Part shown: positions 18,598 to 28,087 of the stretch, in pieces | How positions within the stretch are numbered: the first letter of the stretch is position 1 | Layout of the letters: each line of letters starts with the position of its first letter | DNA from: Brevundimonas vesicularis | GTDB lineage: Bacteria; Pseudomonadota; Alphaproteobacteria; Caulobacterales; Caulobacteraceae | Direction of reading: 5' to 3' | DNA: 64,000 nt | Assembly: GCF_027105095.1 (NCBI RefSeq) | Contig: NZ_CP114278.1 | Coordinates: 186,001 to 250,000 of the forward strand | Made by a program: the position numbers and the translations under genes | The notes under the pieces: model-generated | What the model was told of the DNA's origin: nothing | Databases searched by the model: none | What the model saw: only the letters and a program-made list of their open reading frames with translations

Positions 18598-21500
18598 TCA
18601 ATCGGCAGGCGCCGGGACGGGCGGGAGCGTCGCCTCCTGCTGACCCTGGCGGGCGCGATTGACGGCCAGCAGATCCGAGATCAGCTGGTTGGCGTTCAGG
18701 GTCGTGTCCAGCGTCAGATCGATCTGGGTGTTCGACGGCAACGGCAGTTTGCGATTCAGGAACTGGCGGCTGATCAGTTCGCCGATCGTCAGCCTAAGCT
18801 CTTGGCGCTTGGGCGGATCATGCCGGCCGCGGATGTGGAACAGGACCGCCAGACGGCCGCCGTCCAGGCTGTTCACATCGGCGCTGAGCTGATCGAAGGA
18901 CAGATTTTCCATCGCCTGATAGGCCAGGTCCTCGACGACGTTTTCCGACACCTCGCCGCCCCCGCCGCTGGCGGCGACGTCGGTCAGGACGTCCCGCTTG
19001 ATCGACAGGCGGCCCGGCTGGACCGCCTCCAGCTTGCCGGCGGTGATCTTGAGCCCGCGCTTGGGGTCCATGATGAAGGGCAAGCGGCCCGAGACGACGG
19101 CGTCCAGCTGAACCTTGTCGTCAAAGCCGGTGTCGGCGACGATATCGCCCAGCTGCACCCGGTCCAGCACGATCACGCCGCTGTAGGGCTGCGCAGCGTC
19201 CAGCGGGACGGTGAAGGGCTCGACCGAAACGGTCCCGCCCCCGGCGACGACCTGGGCGCCGTCGATCAGCAGGCCCTCTTCGGTGATGGCAAAGGTCAAA
19301 TCCAGCGCCGTGACCGCGGTGCCGACGGCCAGGCTGTCAGCCGTCAGCTTCTGGTTCGGGGCGGTGATCAGGGGTGTCAGGCTGCTGAAGACGATGTCGC
19401 CGCGCAGGCCCTTCACGGCCCCGACCGGGCTGACGAAATCCAGGCCCGGCGTGACCAGATGGCCGCTGGAGGTCGGTTCGGCGTCCTTGGTCCAGTCGAA
19501 ACGCCCATCGAAGCTGACGGCGCCCTCGACCGGCGACTGCAGGAAGTTGGCGGCCAAGGGGCTGAGCATCGCCGGCTGAAGCCCCTGCTCGGAAAAGACC
19601 ACGTTCGGGGCGGTGATGACGATGCCGCCCGCGCCAATGCGCCCATCGTGCGCCAGGGTCAGGCGGCCGAGATCATAGGCGGCGGCCGCGCCCGTGCCCT
19701 TCAGGTCGAAGGCGCCGCTCCAGCGTTCGTTGGTCAGGGTCGCCCGACCCTTGGCGAACAGGGGTTCGAACCGTTCGGGCGTCAGGGCGTCGATGACGCG
19801 GGCGGCGGCCACATCGGCGGTCAAGCGGATGCCCGCCTTGGTCCCGTCGACGGTGACACGGCCCGAGGCGTCGGCGAACCGCATTCCGAGGAAGGGCGCC
19901 TGGGCCGAGACCTGGGCGAAACCACCCGCGACGCGCCAGACGCCGTCCTTGGACGTCAACAGCGGACCGCCCTGGGGACACAGTTTGCCGGCGACCTGGT
20001 GGACATCGTTCTCGTCCAGCTCCAGCCGCTCGACGGTCAGGTCGACGCAGTCCGATGTCGCATAGGTCAGCCGGCCGGCGTTCATGGCCAGGACGCCGCG
20101 CGTCCGGGCGTCGATGCCGCGCGCCAGGTCGAAATCCAGTCGGGCGCGACCGTCCAGCGTCGCTTCGAACCCGCCTTCGGTCAGGCGCCAGTTCGGGACC
20201 GCGACGGACATTTCCGGCAGGCCCTTGCCGCGCGTGGCGGTCAGGGTCAGCGCCCCGCCGCCCAGCCGTCCCGGCTCGGCCTGATAAGCGCCGCCCTGAC
20301 CCTGAGCCACCGTCAGGACGCCGCCGTTGGCGGGCGTCAGGGTCACGGGACGCGACAGGGCGACGGTCGTGCCGGCCGCGCCCGTGGCGAAGCGGATGGC
20401 GGGCGCATTCAGGGCGAAGCGTCCCAGCGCGCGCTTCATCTCGGCCAGCTCGGCGATGTCGTCGGGGCCGACCGCGCCGAACAGTGGCCAGGCGCCGTCC
20501 GCGGCGCGAAGCGATCCGTTCGCCGCGATCTGAAGCCCGCCGTCGCTGACCACGTCCAGGTCCACATCGGCGCGACCGCGCTTCAGCGCCAGGTCGCCGA
20601 AACCGAAACGGTCGAAGGTCGCGCTCAACGGCCCTGTCGCCTCGAAGGCCGAGTTCTTGCCGCCTAACGCGAGGTCGCGCGAGCTCAACGACAGTCCGCC
20701 GATCGTCGTCTGACCCGTCCGTCCCGAACCGGCGGTCAGGGCCAGCGGCCCCTGCATGCGCCAGCGCACGGCGTCGTCGCGCGACACCGTCAGCTTGCTG
20801 CGCGTCGCCGTCGCGGCGACATCGGCGATGCGCAGGTCGGCGCCCTCGACGGCCGCCGCCTTCAGCGCGGTCGTGACTTCGCCGTCCAGCCGGAAGGTTT
20901 CGATCCAGCCGGAGACGACGCCGTCGAACCGGGCGACGACATCGGCGCTGCGGGCGCTGAGTGTTGGGGTTCCCAGGCGTGCGCCGGTCAGGCGGGCGTC
21001 CAGAACCGCCCGGCCGTCGCCGCGCCGCGTCTTCAGATCCGGATAGGGCAGATCGCCGCTCAGCGTCAGCGCAGCCCCCTGCCCGCGCGCAACCGGTGTC
21101 GTGAAACTCTCGGCGGCGGCCGACAGCTTGATCGCCATCCGGTCGCCGGTCGTGGTCAGATCCAGAAGGCCGGACAGGCCCTGGGCCTGCGTGTCGCCGC
21201 TCTTCAGCGCGGCCTTCGGCAGCCGCGCCGCCAGCCGCATCAGCTTGCCGTCGTCGATCCGGGCGTCAGCCAGCAGATCGACCGGCCCGTATTCCGTATT
21301 CAACCGCCCGCGGCCGCCTTCGACGATGACAACGGGTCCGCGCGAATCCGGGCGCGGCGGCCCGCCCGTGAACTCCTTGATCAGCGGGTCCAGCGAGCCG
21401 AACGACAGCTTTCCGCCCTTCCAGCTGGCCCGGACGACCGGTCGCACCAGACGAATGCGGCTGGGGGTCACGCCCAGGCCCGACCTGGACCACGGCAGGG

Positions 21501-21810
21501 CGACGGCGTAATCGACCTCGGCCCGCTCGACCACGACATCCGGATTGTTGGGATCGCCGATGCGGATGCGACCGACGAAGCCGTCGATTTCGATCCGCTC
21601 CACCTCGACATCGGCCGGGATCCCACGCTGGTCCAGCCAGCCGACGAGGACGTTGCGCGCCACCGCGCGGCGATTGAGATAGATCAGGGCCGCGACGACG
21701 CCGACCAGCAGCGCCAGGATCAGAGCCCCAACGGCGACGGCGCGCAGGACGCGACGGGTCTTAGCCTGCTGCTTTGGCTTTGGCTCGGGCTTGGACGGTG
21801 TGTCGGTCAA
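18598..21810 (-). CDS. ydbH: AsmA-like intermembrane lipid transport protein YdbH
   Basis: This is a very large (1070-residue) envelope protein with one N-terminal membrane anchor (VLRAVAVGALILALLVGVVAALIYLNRR, near residues 22-48). The long periplasmic region is rich in beta strands, as in AsmA/TamB/YhdP proteins, which form hydrophobic grooves bridging the two membranes. The C-terminal third has the YdbH-family conserved region, with GVIVLDRVQLGDIVADTGF, LPFIMDPKRGLKITAG and ALFHIRGRHDPPKRQELRLTIG. In E. coli YdbH, TamB and YhdP share the task of moving phospholipids to the outer membrane. It heads the ydbH-ynbE-ydbL operon here. The assignment rests on length, layout and partners. Confidence 0.88.
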   Translation of the reverse strand: MTDTPSKPEPKPKQQAKTRRVLRAVAVGALILALLVGVVAALIYLNRRAVARNVLVGWLDQRGIPADVEVERIEIDGFVGRIRIGDPNNPDVVVERAEVDYAVALPWSRSGLGVTPSRIRLVRPVVRASWKGGKLSFGSLDPLIKEFTGGPPRPDSRGPVVIVEGGRGRLNTEYGPVDLLADARIDDGKLMRLAARLPKAALKSGDTQAQGLSGLLDLTTTGDRMAIKLSAAAESFTTPVARGQGAALTLSGDLPYPDLKTRRGDGRAVLDARLTGARLGTPTLSARSADVVARFDGVVSGWIETFRLDGEVTTALKAAAVEGADLRIADVAATATRSKLTVSRDDAVRWRMQGPLALTAGSGRTGQTTIGGLSLSSRDLALGGKNSAFEATGPLSATFDRFGFGDLALKRGRADVDLDVVSDGGLQIAANGSLRAADGAWPLFGAVGPDDIAELAEMKRALGRFALNAPAIRFATGAAGTTVALSRPVTLTPANGGVLTVAQGQGGAYQAEPGRLGGGALTLTATRGKGLPEMSVAVPNWRLTEGGFEATLDGRARLDFDLARGIDARTRGVLAMNAGRLTYATSDCVDLTVERLELDENDVHQVAGKLCPQGGPLLTSKDGVWRVAGGFAQVSAQAPFLGMRFADASGRVTVDGTKAGIRLTADVAAARVIDALTPERFEPLFAKGRATLTNERWSGAFDLKGTGAAAAYDLGRLTLAHDGRIGAGGIVITAPNVVFSEQGLQPAMLSPLAANFLQSPVEGAVSFDGRFDWTKDAEPTSSGHLVTPGLDFVSPVGAVKGLRGDIVFSSLTPLITAPNQKLTADSLAVGTAVTALDLTFAITEEGLLIDGAQVVAGGGTVSVEPFTVPLDAAQPYSGVIVLDRVQLGDIVADTGFDDKVQLDAVVSGRLPFIMDPKRGLKITAGKLEAVQPGRLSIKRDVLTDVAASGGGGEVSENVVEDLAYQAMENLSFDQLSADVNSLDGGRLAVLFHIRGRHDPPKRQELRLTIGELISRQFLNRKLPLPSNTQIDLTLDTTLNANQLISDLLAVNRARQGQQEATLPPVPAPAD

Positions 21811-22128
21811 ACGGATCGATCGCGTGATTGAAACAGCGGGCCGCCCACCTTGGTCATCCTTGTCTTCAGCACAAGATCAAAGCGTGACGGTCGGCTTTCG
21901 CCGCCCGCTTCCTGCCGGTCAAGCTGGGCCAGATAACGGCGAATCGACCGGTCGGGATCCCTGCGCCGTCGAGCTTTGTCTGACGCACGTTAACCGTTTG
22001 TAACGGTCTGCTTTCCAAAATGAGACAAGCACGGTATAGGACCGCCTTCGCGCCACGGGCGATACGGCGCGATCTTCGAGAACGAGTAAAGCTTTGGCGC
22101 CGAAGGCGTCGCAATACGACGGGGACCG
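21811..22128. promoter_or_regulatory. Divergent intergenic region between ydbH and M23 peptidase
   Basis: This 318-base region has no convincing gene. It holds a perfect dyad ACCGTTTGTAACGGT at 21993-22007, overlapping TTAACCGTTTGTAAC, which loosely resembles the CtrA pattern TTAA-N7-TTAA with one mismatch in the second half. Promoters for the two divergent genes are expected here. Confidence 0.35.
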
Positions 22129-23484
22129 ATGGCTCAGTTCGACCCACGCCGCCAGCCGACACGGCTCGCGCCGCACATGCTTACGGCGGCAGCTGCAATC
22201 TCGGTGGCGATGCTCGCCGGTCGAGCCTATCAACCCGCTCAGGCGGAAGAAGTTCCCGCGCTGACCTCGACGCAGATGGCGGCCATGGAAGCCCAGGCCT
22301 TCGCCGCCGCCAATGCGCCCGCCGGCCTGACCGCGCCCGAGGCCGTCAACGTCCAGATTCGTCGCGGCGAAACCTTCGAGCAGGCCGTGCGCCGCACGGG
22401 CGTCGCCCCCGAAGAAGCCAGCGCCGTCGCCGCCACCGTCGCCAACGCCTTTGACCTGGCCGATCTGCGCGCCGGACTGAAATTCGAGACCGCCATCGCC
22501 AAGCCGCGCGACGGCCGCGGCGACGCTCGCCTGATCGGCCTGACCATGCGCACCGGCCCTGCGTCGCAGCTGACGGTGTCGCGCAGCTTCGACGGCGCGC
22601 TGCGCCTGCGCTCGCTGGAAGAAAAGGTCACCCACGAGACGGTCGTCCTGAAGGGCGATGTCGAGCGCAGCCTGTCCGCTAGCGCGCGTGAACTGGGCGC
22701 CACCGCCTCGATCGTCCGTTCGGCCAGCCGCCTGTTCGCCACCAAGTTCGACATGCAGCGCGACATTCGCGCCACCGACGAGTTCACCATGGTCTTCGAC
22801 CGTGAAGTGACCGAGGCCGGTCGCACGGTTGACGTGGGCGACCTGATGTACGCCGAACTGCGCGGCGTGACCTTCTATCGATTCAAGCCCGCCGGCGCGA
22901 AGGAGGCCCAGTTCTTCGATTCGAACGGCAAGAACCTGCGCTCTGCCATGATGCGCACGCCGCTGCAGAACTTCCGCCGCGTGTCCTCGGGCTTTGGTTT
23001 CCGCACGCACCCGATCTCGGGCTACAAGAAGATGCACCAGGGCATCGACTTCGCCGCCGGAACCGGCACGCCGGTCGTGGCCCCCGCCGACGGCGTGGTG
23101 GTCGAGGCGCGCCGCTGGGGCGGTTATGGCAACTGGCTGCGCATCCGCCACAACAACGGCCTGGAAAGCGGCTACGGCCACCTGTCGCGCTACGGTTCGG
23201 GCATCCGCGCCGGCCAGCGGGTCAGCCAGGGTCAGATCGTCGCCTATGTCGGCTCCACCGGCGCCTCGACCGGTCCGCACCTGCATTATGAGCTATGGCG
23301 CGGCGGTCAACGGATCAATCCCGCCGGCGTGCGCACCCAGGAAGGCACCGAATTGGCCGGCGCCGACCTGACCGCCTTCCGTGCCGAAAAGGCCCGCATC
23401 GACCGCATCATCGCTTCGGGCGGTCAAAAGCGTCCGGCCGTGCAGCAGGCCTCTGCCGAAGGTCTGCGGCCCGCCCGCGCCTGA
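22129..23484 (+). CDS. M23 family (LytM-type) peptidoglycan endopeptidase
   Basis: The 451-residue protein has an N-terminal hydrophobic segment (MLTAAAAISVAMLAGRAYQPAQAEE) that acts as signal or anchor. It has a middle domain similar to those preceding LytM domains in MepM-type proteins (QIRRGETFEQAVRRTGVA; SARELGATASIVRSASRLFA). The C-terminal LytM zinc peptidase spans about residues 285-400. The zinc ligands are visible in MHQGIDFAAGTGTPVVAPADG (His and Asp) and in GPHLHYELW (HxH). It probably cuts peptide cross-links in the periplasm during cell-wall growth. All catalytic residues are present, so it is likely active rather than an EnvC-like regulator. Confidence 0.92.
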   Translation: MAQFDPRRQPTRLAPHMLTAAAAISVAMLAGRAYQPAQAEEVPALTSTQMAAMEAQAFAAANAPAGLTAPEAVNVQIRRGETFEQAVRRTGVAPEEASAVAATVANAFDLADLRAGLKFETAIAKPRDGRGDARLIGLTMRTGPASQLTVSRSFDGALRLRSLEEKVTHETVVLKGDVERSLSASARELGATASIVRSASRLFATKFDMQRDIRATDEFTMVFDREVTEAGRTVDVGDLMYAELRGVTFYRFKPAGAKEAQFFDSNGKNLRSAMMRTPLQNFRRVSSGFGFRTHPISGYKKMHQGIDFAAGTGTPVVAPADGVVVEARRWGGYGNWLRIRHNNGLESGYGHLSRYGSGIRAGQRVSQGQIVAYVGSTGASTGPHLHYELWRGGQRINPAGVRTQEGTELAGADLTAFRAEKARIDRIIASGGQKRPAVQQASAEGLRPARA

Positions 23485-23498
23485 TCCGGCGAAGGCCG

Positions 23499-25175
23499 TC
23501 AGCCGACCAGACGCGGCGTGGCGCGCCCCCGGTCCGGGCAGGACAGGCCGTGCACCGTCACATCAGCCTCGCCCAACTTCAGGCCCAACAGGTCCAGCAC
23601 GGGATTGAGCGCGCCGTCCAGCACGGGCCCCAGCGGTTCCAGCAGCTGACCTAGCGCCTTGGTCAGATCTCCCAAGCCAAGACCCAGGCCGACCACGTTC
23701 ACGACCACGTCCAGCCGCGCCAGCAGGCTGGCGACCGCGCCGCTGGCGAAGCCGCGCGAGGCCATGGTCTTGGCGCGCTGATTGTCGATATCGTCCGCGT
23801 CGAACCCCAGCGATCTGAAGCCGGCGTCCGCCGCCTCGACATCCGCCTTGCCGGTAATGCTGACCAGACCCGCAACCGACAGCAGGGTTGCGCGCTGCGG
23901 CGACAGCGGGGCTTTGAAATCGCTCAGCCTGGTCTCGTCCACCACCCCGATCGAGGCGCGCGCGACGCCCGGCCTTACATCGACCTCGACCTCGCGCGTC
24001 GGATCGCAGGACAGCGACGTCAGCCGCGCCTCGGACGCCGCCAGTTCGATCAGAACCGGCAGCTCAACCCGCGCCAAACCAGACAGGGATTGCGCCGTCC
24101 TGGCCCGCACATAGAGACGGGCCTGGGCTGTGCGGATGATCGGTTGGCCGTCGGCCGTCACCGTGAGCCAGGGCGAGCGATTAGGCCGTTCGCCGATCGC
24201 CAGGCTGGTCTTCAGATCGGCCAGCCCCGCCGGCACGCCCAGATTCAGCGCGACCTGCCCATCCCCGCCCCCGACCTCCAGCATGGCCATGACCAGATCC
24301 ATGGCCGAGACCGAGGCGTCCAGCCCCTCGCGGATCCCGTCCGGGGCGCGCGCCTCCAGTCCGATCAGATCACCCAGCCTGACCTTGGTCCCGACCGAGG
24401 CCGAGGCCAGCTTGCCCAGCGCCCCGCCGTCCTGGCCGCCCGCCACCCGCTCCAGCACCCTCAGCGCACGGCCGGCGTCGACCTGAGTCGCCAAGAGCCG
24501 GTCATAGTCGCCGGCCTGGACGCCCATATCGGTCGCCAGCGCGTCGGTGTATCCTAGTAGATTGACGTCCAGATCGATCAGACGACGATAGTCCATGACG
24601 CTTAGCGACACCTTGGACCCGGTCAGGCCGCCGATCAGTTGGTTGGCCACGCCGTCGTCCAGCCGCGCCAAGCGCGAGCCGATGGAGATCATGGCCTTTG
24701 GCGTTTCTCCCCCGATCGTCGCGGTGGCGCGGCGCGTCACGCGCACCAGATCGCGCCCCAATAGCAGATGGGTGAAGAACATTGGCGCGCGACTGGCGAC
24801 CTCCACTCGCGCGGCGTTCGGCGTGGCCCCACCCGGCGCGAACCGGGCGTTGCGCGCCTTGGTCGGATCGGGCGTATAGACGCCCAGCGCCGTCGCCACA
24901 GTGACCGAGACGTCGGGCGCGACATTGGCCTCGACCGTCGCCAGAGCCGCCTGGGCCACGCTCCCCTCGGCCTGCGCCAGATTTCGCACCGCCGACAAGG
25001 CGGCCAGGTCCGCCGCGCCCTGGACGCGACGCGTGTGCAGAACCAGAACTCCCAGATCGATCACCGCCGCCGTGAACAGACACAACAGACCGCCCGCCAC
25101 GGCCGCGATCACCGCCACCGCCCCACGACGATCAGCGCCGAACCTGACCAACAGACGAGGCAGGCGGGCGGTCAT
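23499..25175 (-). CDS. TadG-like pilus assembly protein
   Basis: This 558-residue protein begins with a Flp/TadG-type N-terminus: RRGAVAVIAAVAGGLLCLFTAAVIDLGVLVLHTRRVQGAADLAALSA, a single membrane helix followed by the conserved Gln-Ala-Ala-Asp region. The rest is a long periplasmic domain with repeated LDVNLLGYTDALA- and VNVVGLGLGLGDL-like segments, typical of TadG-family proteins in alphaproteobacteria. TadG and TadE proteins are minor components of the tight-adherence type IVc pilus machine. It overlaps the upstream tadE-like gene by four bases, so the two are translationally coupled. No other tad genes are in the window, so this may be a dispersed tadEG pair. Confidence 0.83.
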   Translation of the reverse strand: MTARLPRLLVRFGADRRGAVAVIAAVAGGLLCLFTAAVIDLGVLVLHTRRVQGAADLAALSAVRNLAQAEGSVAQAALATVEANVAPDVSVTVATALGVYTPDPTKARNARFAPGGATPNAARVEVASRAPMFFTHLLLGRDLVRVTRRATATIGGETPKAMISIGSRLARLDDGVANQLIGGLTGSKVSLSVMDYRRLIDLDVNLLGYTDALATDMGVQAGDYDRLLATQVDAGRALRVLERVAGGQDGGALGKLASASVGTKVRLGDLIGLEARAPDGIREGLDASVSAMDLVMAMLEVGGGDGQVALNLGVPAGLADLKTSLAIGERPNRSPWLTVTADGQPIIRTAQARLYVRARTAQSLSGLARVELPVLIELAASEARLTSLSCDPTREVEVDVRPGVARASIGVVDETRLSDFKAPLSPQRATLLSVAGLVSITGKADVEAADAGFRSLGFDADDIDNQRAKTMASRGFASGAVASLLARLDVVVNVVGLGLGLGDLTKALGQLLEPLGPVLDGALNPVLDLLGLKLGEADVTVHGLSCPDRGRATPRLVG

Positions 25176-25600
25176 GAAGGGTCGCCTACATGGATGACCG
25201 CAGAACGCCGAATGACGGAGGGCGGACGAGGCAACATCCCACCCAGGGCCATGATCAGGCTGTCGCTGGCGTCATAGACCACGACCACCCGCAAACGTCC
25301 TGAATCCTCGGTCACCTCGATGGTCGTGTGTTCCGGCTTCAGCGCCACGCCCTGAACGGCGTGGCTGACCTCGCGCCGGGCCAAGCCGTCACGCTCCGCC
25401 GCATCCAGGCCCCCGATGGCCGCCCGCGCGCCCTCGGACGCCAGGGCCTGAACCGACTGGGCCATCAAGAACCAGCCGCCATAGACGACGATGCCGATCA
25501 GCAGCAGGACCAGGATCGGCCCCACCAACGCAAACTCCACCGCCGCCACGCCCTCGCGCCCGCGTCGCCTTGCAGAAGCAATGGGTCCGAACGTCCGCAT
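25172..25600 (-). CDS. TadE-like minor pilin
   Basis: The 142-residue protein starts with an Arg-rich cytoplasmic tail and then the TadE signature REGVAAVEFALVGPILVLLLIGIVVYGGWF, with the glutamate in the fifth position of the processed pilin-like helix. The C-terminal part is a small periplasmic domain. TadE is cleaved by a prepilin peptidase (TadV) and helps in Tad pilus biogenesis. Its stop codon overlaps the start of the tadG-like gene (four bases). Confidence 0.85.
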   Translation of the reverse strand: MRTFGPIASARRRGREGVAAVEFALVGPILVLLLIGIVVYGGWFLMAQSVQALASEGARAAIGGLDAAERDGLARREVSHAVQGVALKPEHTTIEVTEDSGRLRVVVVYDASDSLIMALGGMLPRPPSVIRRSAVIHVGDPS

Positions 25601-25700
25601 GCCAACCTCACGATTGCTCGCATAGATTGTAAATTGGGCGCGGTTAAGCGTTCGTGTGGCCGTTATGAGCTACGGGTCATCGCTGATCCCGGCAACCTCG

Positions 25701-28085
25701 TTACCCGACCAGAAGCTGCCTTTCCTCCACACCAGATGTTGCGAAGAAAGTGATCAGATCGTCGAACGGCAGCGGCCTTGAGACCCAATAGCCCTGGATC
25801 GTATCGCATCCGAGGGCGGCCAAGGTGTCGAAGACTTCCCCGGTTTCGACGCCTTCGGCGACGACGGTCATCCCCAGCCCATGCGCCAGATCGACCGTTG
25901 ACTTGATGATCAGGCGATCGCGCGCGCTCTCGACCACATCGAGGATCAGGGATCGGTCGATCTTCAACTCGTCGGCGTTCAGCATCTTCAGATAGCTGAG
26001 CGAAGACAGACCTGCTCCGTAGTCGTCGATCGAAATCCTTACCCCGGCGGCTCGATAGGCCGCGATCGCCTGGGCCGCGATCTTCGGGTTTTCGATGACG
26101 GCGGTTTCGGTGATTTCGAAGATCAGATCGGCGTCGCAGCCCTCGATCAACTGAAGCGCGCGCGTCCGGAACGCCTCGTCTACGAGGAGACGTCCCGAGA
26201 CGTTCAGGGCGATCGCTATATGAACACCGTTGGCCCTCAGCGCGGCCTGATCCTCGATCGCCTTGACGATGCTCCACTCCGTCAGAGCCCGGATCTGGCC
26301 CGTCTGTTCGGCGATGGGGATGAACAGGTCCGGCCCGATCCGGCCGCGAACCGGATGATGCCAGCGGCAGAGCGCCTCGACAGACGCCGTCGTGCCGTCC
26401 GACGTCTTGCGCTTGGGCTGGTAATGCAGACTGACGTCATTATCGCGCAGGGCGTCGCGAAGCTCGGACATCAGAGCGAGGTTGTTGTCGGGATCGACGA
26501 AGGTCGCCTCGTCATAAAGCACCGTACGATCTTCCGAGAGATCGGCCTGATTGAGGGCCGTCGTCGCCCGCTCGATCAGTGCGTCGCCGCTGGCCGAGCC
26601 GGGCTCTTGAGACGCGCTGCCGATGCGAACGAACAGATCCAGCGGCTGGCCCTCGACGACAAAGGTCGTCTCCACGGCGCGAAGCGATCGGGCCAGGTCG
26701 CCTTGTTGATCGGCGGACAGGTCGGCGCGCGCAAAGGCGAGCACCGACGACGAAATCTGCGCAACCAAGTCGACCTCGGCGAGCTCGGCCAGACGCGCGG
26801 CAAGCTGGACCATCAGCGTGTTGGCGACGTCGTAACCAACGACCCCTCGCATCTCCGCATGACGATCCACGCCGACGGCGAACACAGCGACACTGAGTTC
26901 AGCTTTGGCGATCGTCTCGTCGATGTCCGACAACAGGGCGCGGCGATTGGGAAGCCCCGTCTCGGGCTCGTGCATGGCCAGATGAAGCAGGCTCGCCTCA
27001 CGCGCCTGGATGATGGCCTGGGCCTGACGGGAGAGTTCGACCCGCGTCGCCCAGATCGCCATCAGAATCTGCGTCCCGAGAAGGGCGGCGATATCGATGT
27101 TGATTGGCGCCCAGGCCTGGAGCAGGACCGGCAGGACAATGATCAGGGCGGCGATCGCGACATGGCGCACGACCAGCCGCCGCAGCGCAGTTCCCCCGCT
27201 TCTGGCAGGCTGGAGCGCAGCCATAAGGACGGCGCAAAGGATCAGCAGGGCCGGCGGGCTGAGGCTCATCAAGGCGCGTCCGTCAGCGATGCTTTCATAG
27301 GCGAGGGCGTGAATGATGACGCCGGGCAAGAGCCCGACGGGCGTGGCGAACTCGTCGCCCAGTTCAAGCGCCGTGGCGCCCAGCAGAACCTGTTTCCCCC
27401 GCACGAGCGAAGGGTCGAAGCGGCCGAGATAGACGTCCTCGAAACTGAGATGCGGGATCGACTTCTGCTTGATCCCAAAATCGACGGTGAAGGCGCCCTG
27501 ACGTACCGAAGCGTCTGCCAGCAGGGCCGCCACCGATGGCGGCGCCTCGTCCGAAGCGCCGTAGGCATAGTGGCGTACACGTCCATCTGCATCGACCGGA
27601 ACATTGACCGAGGCGAGCAGAGCGTCGTTCAGCAAAGGCCCGATCGGACGATTGCCTGATCTACGCGTCTCACCGGCGCCGTACGACTCCATCTGCTCGA
27701 ACGTCGCCAGAGCCACCTGACCAGGGTGACGCGACACCGCAGCCGCCAGCGCCTGATCCGAGGCCGGATTCGACGGCGCGCTGAAATCGACGTCTACAGC
27801 CACCAGGGTCGCCCCTGCCGCCATCAGATTGTCGATCGCTTGAGCATATCGCCGCCGATCCCAGGGCCAGGCTTTGGCGGCGGTCAGGCTCCTGGAGTCG
27901 ATCTCCACGACCGTCAGCGTCTGGCTGGCGGTCCTCGGCAGGATCGAGAACCGCGCAGAGGCGACGACGTCGTCGATGGGCCGATAGGCGTTCGCCAGCA
28001 TGCCCACAGCCGTCGCCAGCAGGATCAATCCGCACCAGATGACCGTCGACAGTTGACGCCGACGCCGAGCAAGATCAGCACGCAT
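25701..28085 (-). CDS. CHASE2 / degenerate GGDEF / EAL signalling protein
   Basis: The protein (about 794 residues) has an N-terminal membrane helix and a periplasmic CHASE2 sensor domain (about residues 40-265; LTVVEIDSRSLTAAKAWPWDRR and VRGKQVLLGATALELGD). Two or three membrane helices follow, to about residue 345. Next comes a GGDEF-like domain in which the signature position reads ISSSVLAF instead of GGDEF, so cyclase activity is unlikely. The EAL domain appears complete: EALCRWHHP, IALNVSGR, FEITETAV, ISIDDYGAG, DELKIDRSLI and VVAEGVETGE. It should therefore hydrolyse cyclic di-GMP in response to a periplasmic signal. The start is ATG at 28083-28085, or GTG at 28089-28091 with a GTGA overlap on the FecR-domain gene; either way the two genes are coupled. 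Confidence 0.9.
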   Translation of the reverse strand: MRADLARRRRQLSTVIWCGLILLATAVGMLANAYRPIDDVVASARFSILPRTASQTLTVVEIDSRSLTAAKAWPWDRRRYAQAIDNLMAAGATLVAVDVDFSAPSNPASDQALAAAVSRHPGQVALATFEQMESYGAGETRRSGNRPIGPLLNDALLASVNVPVDADGRVRHYAYGASDEAPPSVAALLADASVRQGAFTVDFGIKQKSIPHLSFEDVYLGRFDPSLVRGKQVLLGATALELGDEFATPVGLLPGVIIHALAYESIADGRALMSLSPPALLILCAVLMAALQPARSGGTALRRLVVRHVAIAALIIVLPVLLQAWAPINIDIAALLGTQILMAIWATRVELSRQAQAIIQAREASLLHLAMHEPETGLPNRRALLSDIDETIAKAELSVAVFAVGVDRHAEMRGVVGYDVANTLMVQLAARLAELAEVDLVAQISSSVLAFARADLSADQQGDLARSLRAVETTFVVEGQPLDLFVRIGSASQEPGSASGDALIERATTALNQADLSEDRTVLYDEATFVDPDNNLALMSELRDALRDNDVSLHYQPKRKTSDGTTASVEALCRWHHPVRGRIGPDLFIPIAEQTGQIRALTEWSIVKAIEDQAALRANGVHIAIALNVSGRLLVDEAFRTRALQLIEGCDADLIFEITETAVIENPKIAAQAIAAYRAAGVRISIDDYGAGLSSLSYLKMLNADELKIDRSLILDVVESARDRLIIKSTVDLAHGLGMTVVAEGVETGEVFDTLAALGCDTIQGYWVSRPLPFDDLITFFATSGVEERQLLVG

Positions 28086-28087
28086 GG

